A stretch of 8,236 nt of DNA from JBFWQM01 sp050249455 (GCA_050249455.1 JBFWQM010000234.1:1-8236), one strand, 5' to 3'. Positions 1 through 6,535 are shown, counted from the first letter of the stretch. Numbers and translations are program-made. The notes: generated from the letters alone by a model not told the origin.

Positions 1-1268
1 TGCCGATCACCCACCGCAATTTCGCCGTGCGCGTCGCCCGGGTCGCGCAATGGTTCGACCTGACGCCGGCCGACCGCAGCCTGTGCATCATGCCGCTGGT
101 CCACCACTCGGGGCTGTCGAACCACCTGATCGTGCCGCTGCTGACCGGCGGCAGCACGGTGCTGGCCGACGGCCCCGAGCCCGGCCACGTGCTCGACATG
201 ATCGTGCGGCACCGGCCGACCTGGTTCAGCGCCAGCCCGACCATCGTGGCCGCCCTGGTCGACCGCGCTAAGGCCGAGCCGGCGCGCATCGCCGGCCATG
301 CGCTGCGCTTCATCCGGGTCGCGACGGCGGCGGCGCCGGCCGCTTTGCTCGCCGACGTCGAGCGGCTGTTCGGCATCCCGGCGGTCCAGAACTACGGCCT
401 GACCGAGACCGGCACGATCGTGTCCAACCCGCTGCCGCCGCGGGCGCGCCGCCGCGACACCGTGGGCCTCGCGGTCGGCGACGCGGTCGTCGCCGTCGTC
501 GACGACGACGGCCGGCCGCTCCCGCCCGGCGGCGTCGGGGAGATCGTGGTCGGCGACGACGGGGTGATGGGCGGCTACGACGGCGAGCCGCCCCGGTCGC
601 CGCCGACCTTCCTTGACGGCCGCTTCCGCACCGGCGACCTCGGGACCTTCGACCCGGACGGCCACCTGCGGCTGGTCGGCCGCCGCAAGGAGGCGATCAA
701 GCGCGGCGGCGCTACGATCGCGCCGGCCGAGGTCGACGCCGTGCTGGCCGCGCATCCCGACGTGGCAGCAGCCGCCGCCTTCGCCCTGCCCCACCCGACC
801 TTGGGGGAGGAGGTCTACGCCGCGATCGTGCTGCGCCCCGGCGCGACGACGGCGCCGGACACGATCCTGCGCGACGCCGGCGGCCGGCTGAGCCCGGCGC
901 ACCGGCCGAAGCAGGTCTTCGTCGTCGATGCCCTGCCGCAGACGGCGATCGGCAAGCCGCTGCGCCACGCGCTGGCGCAGCGCTTCGCCGGCGCGGCGGT
1001 GCGGTCCGGCGCGGCGGCGCGCGCGCCGCTCGATCCGATGGAGAGCATGGTGGCGGGGCTGTGGGCGCACGCGCTGGGCCAGGATCAGGTCGATCCCGAC
1101 CGCGGCTTCGCGGCGCAGGGCGGCGACGCGCAGCGGGCCGCGGCGCTGGCGGCGGCGCTGTATGCTGCGCTGGACATGGACGTGCCGGCCGCCGCGCTCA
1201 TGCACCCCGGAACGACCGTCCGGACGATCGCCGCATCGGCCCGCCCGCGGCCCGCCAGGCCGTTGTAA
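1..1268 (+). CDS. Acyl-CoA synthetase (AMP-binding, ANL family) with C-terminal carrier-like domain, 5' partial
   Basis: Adenylate-forming enzymes activate a carboxylic acid with ATP and then pass the acyl-AMP to CoA or a carrier. The frame is open to the left edge: the first visible residues are PITHRNF, which normally follow the ATP-binding P-loop (SGTTGxPKGV). About 150-200 N-terminal residues are therefore outside, and the GTG at 27 is internal. Counting from the codon at 3, about 421 residues are visible. Seen motifs are NYGLTETG (about 130-137), RTGDL (209-213), GRRKEAIKRGG (226-236) and the A10-type QTAIGK (313-318), whose Lys is the usual adenylation lysine. Residues about 343-413 resemble a peptidyl/acyl carrier domain, but the expected GGDS motif reads GGDA (Ala codon 1128-1130). 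The likely class is fatty or aromatic acid-CoA ligase or oxalate-CoA ligase-like, with substrate unknown. The VOC gene follows after 68 nt on the same strand. Confidence 0.9.
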   Translation, partial: PITHRNFAVRVARVAQWFDLTPADRSLCIMPLVHHSGLSNHLIVPLLTGGSTVLADGPEPGHVLDMIVRHRPTWFSASPTIVAALVDRAKAEPARIAGHALRFIRVATAAAPAALLADVERLFGIPAVQNYGLTETGTIVSNPLPPRARRRDTVGLAVGDAVVAVVDDDGRPLPPGGVGEIVVGDDGVMGGYDGEPPRSPPTFLDGRFRTGDLGTFDPDGHLRLVGRRKEAIKRGGATIAPAEVDAVLAAHPDVAAAAAFALPHPTLGEEVYAAIVLRPGATTAPDTILRDAGGRLSPAHRPKQVFVVDALPQTAIGKPLRHALAQRFAGAAVRSGAAARAPLDPMESMVAGLWAHALGQDQVDPDRGFAAQGGDAQRAAALAAALYAALDMDVPAAALMHPGTTVRTIAASARPRPARPL

Positions 1269-1292
1269 CCGCCCGCCCGCCGCGCCTAAAAT
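1263..1292 (+). promoter_or_regulatory. Candidate sigma70-type promoter for the VOC gene
   Basis: TTGTAA (1263-1268, 4 of 6 to TTGACA) is separated by 18 nt from TAAAAT (1287-1292, 5 of 6 to TATAAT). This is one of the few AT-rich patches in this GC-rich gap, and it would start transcription about 38 nt before the VOC start codon. The -35 box overlaps the ligase stop codon. It was found by eye; the downstream gene could equally be read through from the ligase. Confidence 0.35.
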
Positions 1293-1320
1293 CCGGGCAG
1301 CGGCCGCGCCGTGCCGGCCG

Positions 1321-1328
1321 GGGGAGGA
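1321..1328 (+). promoter_or_regulatory. Ribosome binding site of the VOC gene
   Basis: GGGGAGGA lies 8 nt before the ATG at 1337. It fixes the start there rather than at the earlier in-frame codons, which would place the start inside the ligase gene. Confidence 0.75.
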
Positions 1329-1336
1329 CAACGATC

Positions 1337-2608
1337 ATGGCAGACCTGGACCGCGAGCCGCCCGGGCTGATGTTCAGCCACTTCGGCATCTACTGCGCCG
1401 ACCTTGAGCCGCTGGAGGCGTTCTATACCGGCGTGATGGGCTTCAACATCTCCGACAAGGGCCCCGTCGGCAACGGCCTGCCGATGACGTTCATGACGCG
1501 GCGGCCGCGCGAGCACCACCAGTTCGTGCTCGGCGCCGGGCGCGCCAAGGGCATCCCGTCGACCGTGTTCCAGACCGGCTTCAAGGCGCCGTCGCTGGCG
1601 GAACTCCGCCGCATCCGCGACATGCTGGCCGCCGTGCCGGGCCTCTCCGACATTGTCGCCGCCGACCACGGCATTTCGTGGACGCTCTACTTCCGCGACA
1701 TGGAGGGCAACCGCGTCGCGATCTCGGTCGAGACGCCGTGGTACGTGCCGCAGCCCGCCGCCTGGCCGCTCGACCTCGCGCAGCCGGACGCGGCGATCGA
1801 GGCGGCGACCGAGGCGCGCTGCCGCGCCACCGCGGGCTTCATGCCGCGCGACGACTGGCGCCAGGCCAAGCACCGGGAATTCGTCGCCACCGGCCGCTTC
1901 ACCACCGAGGTGCCGGCGACCGGCAACCCGCAGCCCGACTTCGACGTGCCGTTCGACCCGCAGCGACAGCTGATGAAGAACGGCGCCGCGGCCAGCCCGC
2001 CGCGCATCGCGATGAGCCATGTCGGCCTCTACGCCATCGACATGGACCGGGTGATCGGCTTCTACACCCGCGTGCTCGGCTACGCGGTGACCGGGCGCGG
2101 CACGATGCCGGCGATCGGCCAGCACCCCGCCGCCGACGTCGTCTACATGACCCGCGATCCCGGCGAGCACCAGCAGATCATGTTTGCCGCCGGCCGCGCG
2201 AAGGACACGCCGTCGAGCTGCAACCAGCTCTCCTTGCGCATCACCTCGCTGTCGGAGCTGCGCCGGCTGGAGCAGGTGCTGAAGGACGATCCGGAGGCCC
2301 ACGACATCGAGTACGTGAACCACGGCAATTCCTTCTCGCTCTACTTCAAGGACTGCGAGGACAACCGCATCGAGTGCGCGGTGGAATCGGTGTGGTACGT
2401 GCCGGCGCCGAACGGATGGTTCCTCGACCTGTCCAAGTCCGACGCCGACCTGATCCAGTGGACCGAGAACGCGGTGCGCGAGAAGGCCGGCTTCATGATG
2501 CGCGCCGAGTGGATGAAGCGCGCGCGCGAGGAAATGATTGCCAAGAACCGCATCGAGGCGGAAAACCTCGTGCGCGACGCGGCGGCCCGGGCCGGCACGA
2601 CGGCGTAG
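1337..2608 (+). CDS. Two-domain VOC (glyoxalase/extradiol dioxygenase-like) protein
   Basis: The 423-residue product is a tandem duplication of a VOC domain, each copy followed by a similar helical tail. Copy 1 spans about 10-180 and copy 2 about 223-400. Matching landmarks are SHFGIY (His15) and SHVGLY (His228); REHHQF (His60/61) and GEHQQI (His278); DHGISWTLYF (His111) and NHGNSFSLYF (His329); GNRVAISVE (Glu132) and DNRIECAVE (Glu350); and the tail motifs PWYVPQP...AGFM and VWYVPAP...AGFM. In type I extradiol dioxygenases a His-His-Glu triad binds Fe or Mn. The first His and the Glu are present in both copies, but the position of the second His seems to be Gln (79 and 297). Ring-cleaving dioxygenase is therefore possible but not proven; isomerase, lyase or binding roles typical of the VOC superfamily remain open. 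The protein is probably cytoplasmic, having no signal peptide. It lies downstream of an acid-CoA ligase and upstream of an MFS transporter. Confidence 0.85.
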   Translation: MADLDREPPGLMFSHFGIYCADLEPLEAFYTGVMGFNISDKGPVGNGLPMTFMTRRPREHHQFVLGAGRAKGIPSTVFQTGFKAPSLAELRRIRDMLAAVPGLSDIVAADHGISWTLYFRDMEGNRVAISVETPWYVPQPAAWPLDLAQPDAAIEAATEARCRATAGFMPRDDWRQAKHREFVATGRFTTEVPATGNPQPDFDVPFDPQRQLMKNGAAASPPRIAMSHVGLYAIDMDRVIGFYTRVLGYAVTGRGTMPAIGQHPAADVVYMTRDPGEHQQIMFAAGRAKDTPSSCNQLSLRITSLSELRRLEQVLKDDPEAHDIEYVNHGNSFSLYFKDCEDNRIECAVESVWYVPAPNGWFLDLSKSDADLIQWTENAVREKAGFMMRAEWMKRAREEMIAKNRIEAENLVRDAAARAGTTA

Positions 2609-2640
2609 GCGCCGCACGACCGACTGATTTTTTCGGCGCC
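2601..2640 (+). terminator. Weak hairpins and T run after the VOC gene
   Basis: CGGCG/CGCCG (2601-2605, 2610-2614) brackets the stop codon, and a run of six T follows at 2628-2633, but 13 nt away. An alternative stem GGCGCCG/CGGCGCC (2608-2614, 2634-2640) puts the T run in its loop. Neither has the normal terminator layout, and the stronger candidate is at 2705-2741. Confidence 0.2.
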
Positions 2641-2689
2641 GGGGCTGGCAGTCGAATCCGGGCCACCGGACGAAACAGCGGCCTGCCCC

Positions 2690-2779
2690 GGCCCCCTCCC
2701 CCTTCCCCCTCCCTCCAGGGGAGGGGGTTTTGCTTTTTTCTCCCCCTCCCCTGGAGGGAGGGGGAAGGGGGAGGGGGCC
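2690..2779. repeat. Palindromic intergenic repeat, copy 1 (perfect 38-bp arms)
   Basis: Arms 2690-2727 and 2742-2779 are exact reverse complements over 38 bp, around a 14-nt T-rich spacer (TTTTGCTTTTTTCT). Each arm also contains its own 9-bp stem CCCCCTCCC/GGGAGGGGG, at 2705-2713 with 2719-2727 and at 2742-2750 with 2756-2764. Their loops TCCAG and CTGGA are complementary to each other. The element is thus a head-to-head pair of REP-like mini-hairpins that can also close into one long stem. It lies in the 217-nt gap between the VOC and MFS genes and is a variant of the copies at 4264 and 8149. Confidence 0.9.
2705..2741 (+). terminator. Probable intrinsic terminator inside repeat copy 1
   Basis: On the plus strand the mini-hairpin CCCCCTCCC-TCCAG-GGGAGGGGG (2705-2727) is followed at once by TTTTGCTTTTTTCT (2728-2741), the layout of a Rho-independent terminator. 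It would end the ligase-VOC transcript. On the minus strand the spacer is A-rich, so the signal is directional. Pairing of the U-rich spacer's neighbours into the long hairpin could compete with it. Confidence 0.5.
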
Positions 2780-2825
2780 CTCGCGTCCGCGAGGATCAGA
2801 GTCACCTATTCGGCGGACCATTGCC

Positions 2826-4244
2826 TTGAACGACAGCGACGGCAGCGCACAGGGGACGTCGGGGAGCTGGCGCGAGCTGTTCGTCGGGCGGATCGGCGTC
2901 ATCACCGGCGTGCTGAGCACCGGCATGACCTTGTTCGCGATCAACACCTTCGTCGTCGCGACGATCATGCCGACGGTGGTGCGCGACCTCGGCGGGGTCG
3001 ATTTCTACAGCTGGGCGTTCTCGCTCTTCTCGGTCGGCGCCATCGTCGGTGCCGCCTCGGCCGGCCCGCTGCGCGACGCGCTGGGCGCCCGGCGGTCCTA
3101 TGCGCTGGCCAGCGTGATCCTGGCGATCGGGCTGACCGGCGGCGCGCTGGCGCCCGACATGCCGAGCTTCGTCGCCACGCGCCTGCTGCAGGGCATCGGC
3201 GGCGGGGCGGTCGCCTCGCAGTCCTACGGCCTGGTCGCCCTGCTCTACCCGCGGCACCTGCAGAGCCGGATGCTGAGCGTGATCTCGACGATCTGGGGCG
3301 TCGCGACGGTAGCCGGCCCCGGCTACGGCGGCGTGTTCGCCGAAGGGGGGCTGTGGCGCGCGGCGTTGTGGAGCCTGGTGCCGCTGGCGATCGGCGTCGC
3401 CGTCGTCGGCTGGCGCTACATCGCCGGCGGCGCCGGCCACGGCCGGCTGTCGGAGATGCCGTACTGGCGGCTCGCCCTCCTCGCCGTCTCGGTGCTGCTG
3501 CTCAGCGTGGCGACCCTGACCAACGCGCACTGGCTGCAGCTTGTCCTCGTCGCGGTGTCGATCGGGCTCGCCGCGGTGGCGTTCGTCCAGGACGCGCGGG
3601 CGGAGCGCAACATGTTCCCGCGCCAGGCGACCGCCGTCCTGACCGAGATCGGCGCCGCCTACTGGGTGCTGTTCCTGGCCAGCATCGTGCTGACCTTCGT
3701 CAACACCTACACGACCTATTACCTGCAGGCGCTGCACGGCATCGCGCCGTTCACCGCCGGCTACCTGTTCTCCATCCAGTCGCTGATGTGGACGGTCGGC
3801 GCGCTGGCCGTCGCGACGGTGCCGCGGACATGGGAGGTGCCGTCGATCGTCGCCGGGCTGGCGCTGATCCTGGTCGCCTGCGTCGCCATCGCGCTGACCG
3901 TGGTGCCCGGGCCGGTGTGGGCGATCGCGGTGGCGATGGCGATCAGCGGCACCGGCATCGGGCTGATGAACAACCCGCTGATCCAGCGCATCATCACGGC
4001 CGCGCCGGAGGCCGAGCGCCACGTCGCCGGCACCTCCGTCCAGACCGTGCGCAACATCGGCGTCGCCTACGGCGCCGCGGCGTGCGGCATGGTCGCCGCC
4101 GCCGCCGGGCTGATCGACGGCGCGCCGCGCGCGGTGGTCGCCGACGCGATGCAATGGGTCTATCGCGTCAACGTGGTGTTCGCCGCGCTGTCGCTCGTGA
4201 TGGTGCCGTGCCTGGTGTGGGGGAAGCGGGGGCGGCGGGACTAG
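2826..4244 (+). CDS. MFS transporter, 14-helix DHA2 (EmrB/QacA)-like
   Basis: This is an inner-membrane proton-coupled major facilitator of 472 residues, in the normal range for the 14-helix drug/H+ antiporter branch; I count about 14 hydrophobic segments. Family motifs seen are the D1-like MPTVVRDLGG (48-57), motif A GPLRDALGARR (80-90), motif B RLLQGIGGGA (119-128) and motif C GVATVAGPGYGG (158-169), the last typical of exporters. The substrate cannot be read from sequence. No ATG or GTG lies between the repeat and the first helix. I chose TTG 2826, which has GGCGGA 8 nt upstream and gives the short polar N-terminus MNDSDGS. A start further upstream would translate the palindrome. The gene is downstream of the ligase and VOC genes but is separated from them by the probable terminator, so it may be transcribed on its own. 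Confidence 0.88.
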   Translation: MNDSDGSAQGTSGSWRELFVGRIGVITGVLSTGMTLFAINTFVVATIMPTVVRDLGGVDFYSWAFSLFSVGAIVGAASAGPLRDALGARRSYALASVILAIGLTGGALAPDMPSFVATRLLQGIGGGAVASQSYGLVALLYPRHLQSRMLSVISTIWGVATVAGPGYGGVFAEGGLWRAALWSLVPLAIGVAVVGWRYIAGGAGHGRLSEMPYWRLALLAVSVLLLSVATLTNAHWLQLVLVAVSIGLAAVAFVQDARAERNMFPRQATAVLTEIGAAYWVLFLASIVLTFVNTYTTYYLQALHGIAPFTAGYLFSIQSLMWTVGALAVATVPRTWEVPSIVAGLALILVACVAIALTVVPGPVWAIAVAMAISGTGIGLMNNPLIQRIITAAPEAERHVAGTSVQTVRNIGVAYGAAACGMVAAAAGLIDGAPRAVVADAMQWVYRVNVVFAALSLVMVPCLVWGKRGRRD

Positions 4245-4263
4245 CGATATCCGGACCCGGAGA

Positions 4264-4347
4264 GGCCCCCTCCCCCAACCCCCTCCCACGAGGGGAGGGG
4301 GCTTTCTTCTCCCCGTCCCCTCGTGAGAGGGGGTTGGGGGGAGGGAG
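4264..4347. repeat. Palindromic intergenic repeat, copy 2 (imperfect right arm)
   Basis: The left arm is at 4266-4301. The spacer CTTTCTTCT is at 4302-4310 and the right arm at 4311-4347. The left arm is identical over 36 nt to that of the copy at 8149. The right arm has about three substitutions (4315, 4326, 4346) and one extra G in the run at 4336-4341 relative to perfect pairing, so this copy is decaying. It lies in the gap between the convergent MFS and MetE-like genes, 137 nt in total. Confidence 0.88.
4279..4310 (+). terminator. Candidate terminator of the MFS gene inside repeat copy 2
   Basis: The mini-hairpin CCCCCTCCC-ACGAG-GGGAGGGGG (4279-4301) is followed by CTTTCTTCT, only partly U-rich. 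It starts about 35 nt after the MFS stop codon. No comparable U tract serves the convergent minus-strand gene. Confidence 0.35.
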
Positions 4348-4381
4348 CGCCTCCGCGCGATAGACGCCCGCTGCTACCCCC

Positions 4382-5548
4382 TCACTTCCACAGCTTCTTC
4401 GTCGCGATCCGCGCGCCTTCGGCCAGCGCGGCGAACTTCGCCCACACGATGGTCGGATGCACCTCCGGCGTCGCCGAGGCCTGGGTGCCGAAGCCGCAGT
4501 CGCCGCCGGCGATGACGTTCTCGCGCCCGACCAGGTTGGCGAAGCGCAGGATGCGCTCGGCGACCAGCTCCGGGTGCTCGACCAGCACCGAGGCGTGGGT
4601 GATCGTGCCGGGGATGATCGACTTGCCGTCGGGCAGCTTGGTGGTCTCCCACAGCCGCCACTCGTGCTCGTGGCGCGGGTTGGCGGCCTCGAACGAGTAG
4701 GCGCCGGCGTTCACCTTGAGCACGATGTCGAGCATGCTCTCCAGCCCCATCTCGTGCACCCGCGGGCCCATGTTGATGCCGTAGCAGGTGTGGTAGCGCA
4801 CGCGGTCCTCGGGCACGCCGCGCAGCGCATGGTTGATCGCCTCGACCTGCCCTTCCGCCCACTTGCGGTAGTCGGCGAGCGAGGTGTCGGGCGACTTCAC
4901 CCAGTGGGTCACGAGGTGCGGGTCGTCGATCTGCAGGATGATGCCGGCGTCGGCGATGGCGCGGTATTCCTCGTTCATCGCGTCGGCGATGGCGAACAGG
5001 AAGTCGCGCTCGGTCTTGTAGTGCTGGTTGACCTGGTTGCCGCACACGTCGACCGGCGAGATGGCGGGCATGAACGCCTCCACCGCGCCGGCCTTCTGCG
5101 CCGCCGCCTTCAGGTTGGCGATGTCGCGCTTGAGCGCGTCGTGGCCCTTGTAGACGACCGGGCCGGTGCACACGAGCTCGGTCACCTGGGGCACCGCGCC
5201 GGCGCCGTGCGGCTCGTTGGCGCCGTAGAACTCGGGGAACGCGATCGCCTCGCGCGAGCCGGCCCAGCGGCCGCCCCGCGGTTTCTGCCGCGCGGTGTAG
5301 CCGCCGAGGCGCTGGTTGACGTAGACCGCGAAGCCGGGCTTGGAGAACTCGCCGTCGTCGACCACGTCGACACCGAGGTCGACCTGCTTCTTGACGACGT
5401 CGGCGACCGCGCCGGCCAGCGCCGCCTCGTAGGCCTTCGCGTCGAGCGCGACGCCCTTCTCCTGCGCCACCATCGCATCGACGAGGAACTGCGGCCGCGG
5501 CAGGCTGCCGACATGGGTGGTGACGATCCGGTCCGTGCTCCGCTTCAT
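4382..5548 (-). CDS. Cobalamin-independent methionine synthase II-type (MetE C-terminal-like) methyltransferase
   Basis: The 388-residue protein corresponds to the catalytic barrel of MetE, which uses a zinc-bound thiolate to accept a methyl group from methyltetrahydrofolate; the substrates of these short homologues are often unknown. Seen near the N-terminus is HVGSLPRP (12-19). The zinc-site set is complete: HTC (His253, Cys255), Glu287 in YSFEAANP and Cys351 in GGDCGFGT. The N-terminal half of classical MetE (about 750 residues) is absent. The related epoxyalkane:coenzyme M transferases share the same fold and zinc site, so the thiol substrate need not be homocysteine. The start is ATG 5548, because GGGGGAG lies 6 nt upstream; an ATG at 5563 (MGEFAMKR) has no such site. 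No MesD/DUF1852 partner is seen here. The gene faces the MFS gene and lies 127 nt from the secreted-protein gene. Confidence 0.87.
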   Translation of the reverse strand: MKRSTDRIVTTHVGSLPRPQFLVDAMVAQEKGVALDAKAYEAALAGAVADVVKKQVDLGVDVVDDGEFSKPGFAVYVNQRLGGYTARQKPRGGRWAGSREAIAFPEFYGANEPHGAGAVPQVTELVCTGPVVYKGHDALKRDIANLKAAAQKAGAVEAFMPAISPVDVCGNQVNQHYKTERDFLFAIADAMNEEYRAIADAGIILQIDDPHLVTHWVKSPDTSLADYRKWAEGQVEAINHALRGVPEDRVRYHTCYGINMGPRVHEMGLESMLDIVLKVNAGAYSFEAANPRHEHEWRLWETTKLPDGKSIIPGTITHASVLVEHPELVAERILRFANLVGRENVIAGGDCGFGTQASATPEVHPTIVWAKFAALAEGARIATKKLWK

Positions 5549-5554
5549 CGCGAA

Positions 5555-5561
5555 CTCCCCC
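5555..5561 (-). promoter_or_regulatory. Ribosome binding site of the MetE-like gene
   Basis: On the minus strand GGGGGAG lies 6 nt before ATG 5548. It decides between the two in-frame ATGs at 5548 and 5563, because it overlaps the latter. Confidence 0.65.
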
Positions 5562-5675
5562 ATCGTGTTGCGGGGCGGATGGTAGCAGCCGCGCCCGGCG
5601 CCGTCACACCGCAATGCCGCCGGGCCGCGCACCAAGCGGCCGCGACGCGCGGCGGTTGGGCCGGATCGTGGGCCG

Positions 5676-6497
5676 TCACACGCGGCGGGCGAACATCTTC
5701 GCCGGCGCGCCGAACGCGGGGCCGGTCATCTGCTGCACGCTGGAGAAGCGGAACACGCCGAGCTCGCCCATCTTGGCGAACACGCCCTGCGCGGTGACCA
5801 CCGCCGCGTGCTCGTAGTAGCCGCCGGGGCGGGCGTACAGCACCACCCGCTCCTCCCCCGCCGGCGGCGGCGCGTCGGTGTAGGCTATCTCGGTCCAGCC
5901 GCGGCTGGTGAAGAAGTCGAACAGCGCCTGCGGGCTCCTGATCGGGATGTCGCCCTGCCGCGGCTGGCCGTTGAAGCGCGGGCCGACCCAGCCGGTCGGC
6001 CGCTGTGGGTTCACTGCGTAGGCGTAGCAGTTGTACGACGGCGTCGAGCGGCCCCACGCCTCCAGCGCGCCGCCGGTCAGGCCGGGCAGCCGGTTCGGCT
6101 TGTTCTCCAGCGTCACCAGCAGGCACTGCTCCAGCGCGCGCCAGTCCGACTGCAGGTAGGTGCGGCACTCCGGCGGAAAGTAGCTGAGCTGGTCGTACGG
6201 CGCCGGCAGCGGCCCGGAGGCCGTTGCCGCCGGCGCCTGCCACGGCCATGCCGGCTGCTGTTGCGGTTGCTGCGGCTGCTGCGGCCCGAACGGCGACTGG
6301 TTGCCGGTCCGCCCGGTGGTGCGGCCAGGATTGCCGCCGGGATGATTGGTCCACGGCTCGCCCTGGTGGATCGACTGGGTGCGGGTCTGGGCCAGCCCGC
6401 TGCCGGGGACCGACACGGCGAACGCCAGCGCAGCCGTCAGTCCGACAGCGATGAGGCGCCTTTGGGAATGCGTGGCGTGTCGGTACCGCAATGCCAA
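5676..6497 (-). CDS. Secreted protein with Cys/His pair, DUF7689-like
   Basis: A 273-residue exported protein of unknown function. The N-terminus has Arg residues followed by a hydrophobic stretch (about 15-31) and a likely signal peptidase site after GLA (36/37). A Pro/Gln/Gly-rich low-complexity linker covers about 50-100, including PQQPQQPQQQP. The folded part is about 101-273. Seen there are SYNCYAYAVN (Cys157), a GW-rich middle, RVVLYARPGGYYEHAAVV (His230) and AKMGELG (241-247). The order NCxAxA, then VxLYA, HAA and KxG resembles the DUF7689 family as I recall it, where a papain- or NlpC-like Cys-His site is plausible; that is inference. Cys111 and Cys125 could form a disulfide. The start is TTG 6497, with GAGGAG 6 nt upstream; a second TTG at 6491 is spaced less well. 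It lies 57 nt downstream of cca on the same strand. Confidence 0.75.
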   Translation of the reverse strand: MALRYRHATHSQRRLIAVGLTAALAFAVSVPGSGLAQTRTQSIHQGEPWTNHPGGNPGRTTGRTGNQSPFGPQQPQQPQQQPAWPWQAPAATASGPLPAPYDQLSYFPPECRTYLQSDWRALEQCLLVTLENKPNRLPGLTGGALEAWGRSTPSYNCYAYAVNPQRPTGWVGPRFNGQPRQGDIPIRSPQALFDFFTSRGWTEIAYTDAPPPAGEERVVLYARPGGYYEHAAVVTAQGVFAKMGELGVFRFSSVQQMTGPAFGAPAKMFARRV

Positions 6498-6503
6498 GGC
6501 AGG

Positions 6504-6509
6504 CTCCTC
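6504..6509 (-). promoter_or_regulatory. Ribosome binding site of the secreted-protein gene
   Basis: On the minus strand GAGGAG lies 6 nt before TTG 6497, supporting a non-ATG start there. Confidence 0.65.
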
Positions 6510-6535
6510 AGCCGATCACGATAGAAGGAGGGTAA

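Noticed and set aside
1286..2968. Long open frame of about 560 codons on the minus strand across the VOC gene
   Set aside because: It is antisense to a gene with clear domain motifs. Its product is rich in Arg, His, Gly and Val as expected for a shadow frame in GC-rich DNA, and it runs through the palindrome.
2802..4289. Long open frame of about 495 codons on the minus strand across the MFS gene
   Set aside because: The translation is an Arg/His/Asp/Gln-rich composition with no family motif, mirroring the codons of the transporter on the other strand.
4311..4347. Terminator for the minus-strand MetE-like gene in repeat copy 2
   Set aside because: On the minus strand the hairpin is followed by an A-rich spacer, not a U tract, and this arm is degraded by substitutions.
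5549..5675. Possible riboswitch (SAM, SAH or cobalamin type) before the MetE-like gene
   Set aside because: The 127-nt gap is short and shares coding-neighbour composition. I could not recognise any conserved aptamer core, only G/C-rich partial stems around 5617-5655.
4457..5797. Long open frame on the plus strand opposite the MetE-like gene
   Set aside because: It is a shadow of a gene with complete zinc-site motifs. It also crosses the gap and the neighbouring gene without any recognisable domain.
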